Below, piece after piece: positions 61,678-64,000 of a DNA stretch of 64,000 nucleotides; positions within the stretch are counted from its first letter, which is position 1; each line of letters opens with the position of its first letter. Under the pieces are notes generated by a model, which saw nothing but the letters and a program-made list of their open reading frames with translations, did not search any database and was not told where the DNA came from. This DNA is from Afipia sp049747295 (GTDB lineage: Bacteria > Pseudomonadota > Alphaproteobacteria > Rhizobiales > Xanthobacteraceae), in the NCBI RefSeq assembly GCF_049747295.1, contig NZ_JBMHJM010000001.1:3100001-3164000 (forward strand). Reading direction: 5' to 3'. Position numbers and translations under genes: made by a program.

Positions 61678-62595
61678 ATGAATAACGCAGGAGGACACCG
61701 GCTTGATCCAGTTGTCATTGGCGAGATCGAAGAGCCGCCATTCGCGCGCGTTCCGGATGCATGCAGATTGTTTCGGAGCAGGGCAGAGCGCTTCCAGGAA
61801 TTGTCGGCCCAGCATGAGCTAGCTCCCTTTCTCCAGTTCTTATCGGAGGTGTCATTCTGCCAGCACGCTCTGCAGGAGGGGCTTGAGCACGTCGACCTCC
61901 CGAACGAGCACGAGCTTTCCCGCGCCCGCGCATTCGGCATGCCGCCCCTGGATCGCAACCACTTCGCGATGAATTCCACGTTCGATGCAACGCTCGGACG
62001 TTTTCTCGCGCTGGCATCGAATGTTGATATGCCGGAGACGGCGCGGGCGGCACTGTCGCGTGTCACACAAGCCGATGGCGAGATGCGTTTCGTGATGGTT
62101 CGCGCCGTTTTGGCCGATGCGGTTCCGCTCGCGCATTGCGCGGAGCACGTCTTCGTGGCCGCCGCGCTTCAGGTTCACTATGCGCGACTGGCATCCAGGC
62201 TTGATCCAAAGAAACTCGTCCCTGTCGGCGACGGCGCATGTCCCGCCTGCGGTGGTGCACCGGTGTCGTCGATGATTGTGGCATGGCCGGGTGCTCAGAA
62301 CACCCGATTCTGTGTGTGCTCGCTGTGCGCGACGCAATGGAATTACGTGCGCATCAAGTGCACCATGTGCGGGTCGACAAAGGGCATCTCGTATCAGCAG
62401 ATCGACGGCGGTAATGGCACGGTCTGGGCGGAGACGTGCGAATCTTGCCGCGCCTATGTGAAGATTTTGCATCAGCACAAGAATCCCGGACTTGATCCGG
62501 TTGCGGATGACGTGGGCAGCCTTTCGCTCGATGTCCTTGTTCGCGAGAGTGAATATCGGCGGGGCGGCGTCAATCCATTCCTGCTCGGCTATTGA
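61678..62595 (+). CDS. fdhE: Formate dehydrogenase accessory protein FdhE
   Basis: Encodes 305 aa. Rubredoxin-like iron-binding protein with four CxxC pairs: GACPACGG, CVCSLCATQW, IKCTMCGS and CESCRAY. The helical N-terminal part (RVPDACRLFRSRAERFQELS, HELAPFLQFLSEVS) is typical of FdhE. It helps maturation of formate dehydrogenases in the cytoplasm. It lies 5 kb after fdsA, separated by the PaoABC-like genes, which were probably inserted into a formate dehydrogenase locus. Confidence 0.9.
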   Translation: MNNAGGHRLDPVVIGEIEEPPFARVPDACRLFRSRAERFQELSAQHELAPFLQFLSEVSFCQHALQEGLEHVDLPNEHELSRARAFGMPPLDRNHFAMNSTFDATLGRFLALASNVDMPETARAALSRVTQADGEMRFVMVRAVLADAVPLAHCAEHVFVAAALQVHYARLASRLDPKKLVPVGDGACPACGGAPVSSMIVAWPGAQNTRFCVCSLCATQWNYVRIKCTMCGSTKGISYQQIDGGNGTVWAETCESCRAYVKILHQHKNPGLDPVADDVGSLSLDVLVRESEYRRGGVNPFLLGY

Positions 62596-62602
62596 GGCCG
62601 CC

Positions 62603-62631
62603 CGTTCTTCGACGCATGTGGACGAAGAACG
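62603..62631. terminator. Hairpin in the fdhE / tehA convergent gap
   Basis: A perfect 9-bp stem, CGTTCTTCG / CGAAGAACG, with an 11-nt loop. It has no clear T-run but is well placed as a shared terminator. Confidence 0.45.
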
Positions 62632-62648
62632 ATGATCGAAGACAACGA

Positions 62649-63620
62649 TCAGGAGGCCGTGTTGCCGGCCGGCGCCGCAGCGGGAAGCAGATAACGCTTC
62701 GCCACCATTAAACTGCGGATCACGAACCAGCCGATGATGCAATTGGAGACGACAAAGATCGGCAGCGCGAGTTTCGCCACGATTCCTGTATGGCCGCGTT
62801 CAATGAAGCGAAGGGCCGCGAGAGGCAGCGCCGAGACGCCGAAGCTGTAGGCCCATGCGGACAGCGAAAACGGCTGTTCTCTGAGCCACGGGATCAACCG
62901 GATCATCACCATGGCGAGAAACAGCGCATAGCCGAACAACATGAACGCCAGCCGGTCAGGTGGACCGTCCGTGACCGTCAGATAAGCCACACAAGCAACC
63001 GCCGGTGGCGCGAGGTGAATGCCCAGCGTTGCACGGAGCGCGACCGGTATGCCGTGGGAAAACAGCCGATGGAGGACGATCGACTCCATGATGATGATGG
63101 AGAAGAAGCCGACGCCAAAGAACAGCAGCCCCGGTTCGGGATATCCAAACAGGCCGCAGGCAATCGCGCTGACGAAGCTGCCGCCGACCGTCGGCATATA
63201 AAGCACGGGCGTTGTCGTCTCCGCCGCGCGGCCGCCCATCCAGAGACCGCCGACGCCCCAGACTGTAAATGCGAGTTGCCCGGCCATGCCGGCAATGAAC
63301 AATGCGAAGGCGACTTGGGGCAGATAGGGCGCGATCGACCAACTCGTGATCATCGTCGTCATCGGCACGAGGACGATGAAGAACGACTGGATCGGATGTT
63401 TGATTTCCGCGAGCGCAGCATCGGGCGCGTGAATCCACTTCAGCACATAAAGCACAAACCACACGCTCCAGATCGAAGCGGCCGTCAGAGCCAGGATCTC
63501 TCCGATGAGAGCAGGTGCATTCCAGATGTGGGCTGCGACGCGCCAGCCGCTGCCGAGACCGCCAATGCCAAGCACCATGCCGAACATGGTGGCGGAAAAC
63601 TTCGAAATATCGATACGCAC
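62649..63620 (-). CDS. TehA/SLAC1-family (TDT) transporter
   Basis: Encodes 323 aa with about ten membrane segments. The N-terminal KFSATMFGMVLGIGGLGSGW is the typical TehA start (FxxxMGxxGLxxxW), followed by helices such as PQVAFALFIAGMAGQLAFTV and LAFMLFGYALFLAMVMIRLI. The family includes anion channels of the SLAC1 type and tellurite or dicarboxylate exporters. The phenylalanine gate cannot be checked without a model. Substrate unknown. It is convergent with fdhE. Confidence 0.87.
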   Translation of the reverse strand: MRIDISKFSATMFGMVLGIGGLGSGWRVAAHIWNAPALIGEILALTAASIWSVWFVLYVLKWIHAPDAALAEIKHPIQSFFIVLVPMTTMITSWSIAPYLPQVAFALFIAGMAGQLAFTVWGVGGLWMGGRAAETTTPVLYMPTVGGSFVSAIACGLFGYPEPGLLFFGVGFFSIIIMESIVLHRLFSHGIPVALRATLGIHLAPPAVACVAYLTVTDGPPDRLAFMLFGYALFLAMVMIRLIPWLREQPFSLSAWAYSFGVSALPLAALRFIERGHTGIVAKLALPIFVVSNCIIGWFVIRSLMVAKRYLLPAAAPAGNTAS

Positions 63621-63701
63621 GGATTGTATGCTTTTTTGGAGGATTGTCTGGATGGCCTATTGCGCTTTAGAACCTCGTAGCAACACCGGGGATGTACCAC
63701 A

Positions 63702-64000
63702 ATGGACTTCGCGCATACCGCCCAGCAGGAATCCATTCGCGATGCGATTCTGAAAATCTGCAGCCAGTTCGACGATGCCTATTGGCACGGCAAGGATCGC
63801 GACGGAGGCTTTCCGTACGAGTTCTATGACGCGATGGCCAAAGCCGGATGGCTTGGAATCTGTATTCCGGAAGCCTATGGCGGCTCCGGTCTCGGCATTG
63901 TTGAAGCGGCGATCATGATGCGTGCGATCTCGGAGTCTGGCGCAGGCATGTCGGGCGCCTCTGCCATTCACATGAATGTGTTCGGGCTCAATCCCGTTGT
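63702..64000 (+). CDS. Acyl-CoA dehydrogenase, N-terminal part (cut by window end)
   Basis: Only the first 99 codons are visible. MDFAHTAQQESIRDAILKIC starts the N-terminal helical domain and the FYDAMAKAGWLGICIPEAYG segment (GWxGxxxPExYGG) is diagnostic of acyl-CoA dehydrogenases. The enzyme oxidises acyl-CoA to enoyl-CoA with FAD. The specificity cannot be told from this part. It is divergent from the TehA-like gene (81-bp gap). Confidence 0.9.
   Translation, partial: MDFAHTAQQESIRDAILKICSQFDDAYWHGKDRDGGFPYEFYDAMAKAGWLGICIPEAYGGSGLGIVEAAIMMRAISESGAGMSGASAIHMNVFGLNPV

Noticed and set aside
1..64000. CRISPR array, insertion sequence, integrase or toxin-antitoxin pair
   Set aside because: No regularly spaced repeats, transposase or integrase motifs, or typical small toxin-antitoxin gene pair were found when reading both strands.

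Overview
The window looks like a chromosomal segment of an alphaproteobacterium, most likely from the Bradyrhizobium/Afipia/Rhodopseudomonas group (Nitrobacteraceae). This is inferred, not searched. The reasons are the high-GC coding style, the flgD/fliK arrangement, a PmtA-type phospholipid methyltransferase, a fused formate dehydrogenase GB subunit followed by FdsA, DipZ, HdeD and SpoVR/PrkA families, and EcfG-like promoter spacing. About 58 protein-coding genes or gene remnants and one tRNA gene can be supported.

Layout. (1) 1-2,164: the end of a flagellar locus (flgD partial, fliK, both minus), divergent from mnmA. (2) 2,165-4,800: mnmA, a PmtA-like methyltransferase, a small secreted protein, and tRNA-Met(CAT) with a near-consensus sigma-70 promoter. 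(3) 4,813-16,171: a surface-polysaccharide island directly after the tRNA. It starts with a gutted asparagine synthase remnant and carries a kinase-like/methyltransferase fusion, a sugar N-formyltransferase, a perosamine-synthase-like aminotransferase, five glycosyltransferases and a Wzm/Wzt ABC exporter. The gene content recalls N-formyl-perosamine O-antigen loci.

(4) 16,316-25,828: a catabolic cluster of unknown substrate. Two metallo-beta-lactamase-fold hydrolases diverge from a long operon holding a tauABC/ssuABC-like importer with two permeases, an IclR regulator, enoyl-CoA hydratase, alpha/beta hydrolase, SDR, a BKACE (beta-keto acid cleavage) enzyme and a cupin. (5) 26,213-31,982: prkA-yeaH(DUF444)-spoVR plus arginase. 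(6) 32,295-39,818: a small His-rich protein, an IorAB-type molybdenum hydroxylase, agmatinase, a GST, a GlxA-type regulator and an ABC-F ATPase ending in a strong terminator.

(7) 39,893-46,935: an envelope/thiol stress block made of a Tat-exported alpha/beta hydrolase, Ohr/OsmC, zeta-class GST, an OmpR-type two-component system and a frameshifted dipZ. The promoters of the hydrolase, ohr and dipZ share one spaced set of direct repeats, with a further copy in front of the two-component genes. This suggests an undescribed regulon. (8) 47,286-63,620: a molybdenum block with three consecutive moeA paralogues (one degenerate, one fused to a periplasmic-binding-protein-like domain, one ordinary), the NAD-dependent formate dehydrogenase fdsGB-fdsA, a convergent PaoABC-like aldehyde oxidoreductase, HdeD, FdhE and a TehA-like transporter. 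(9) The window ends inside an acyl-CoA dehydrogenase gene.

Together, three molybdoenzymes (IorAB-like, FDH, PaoABC-like) and several cofactor and maturation genes lie within about 30 kb. The accessory content is concentrated in the polysaccharide island and the catabolic cluster.
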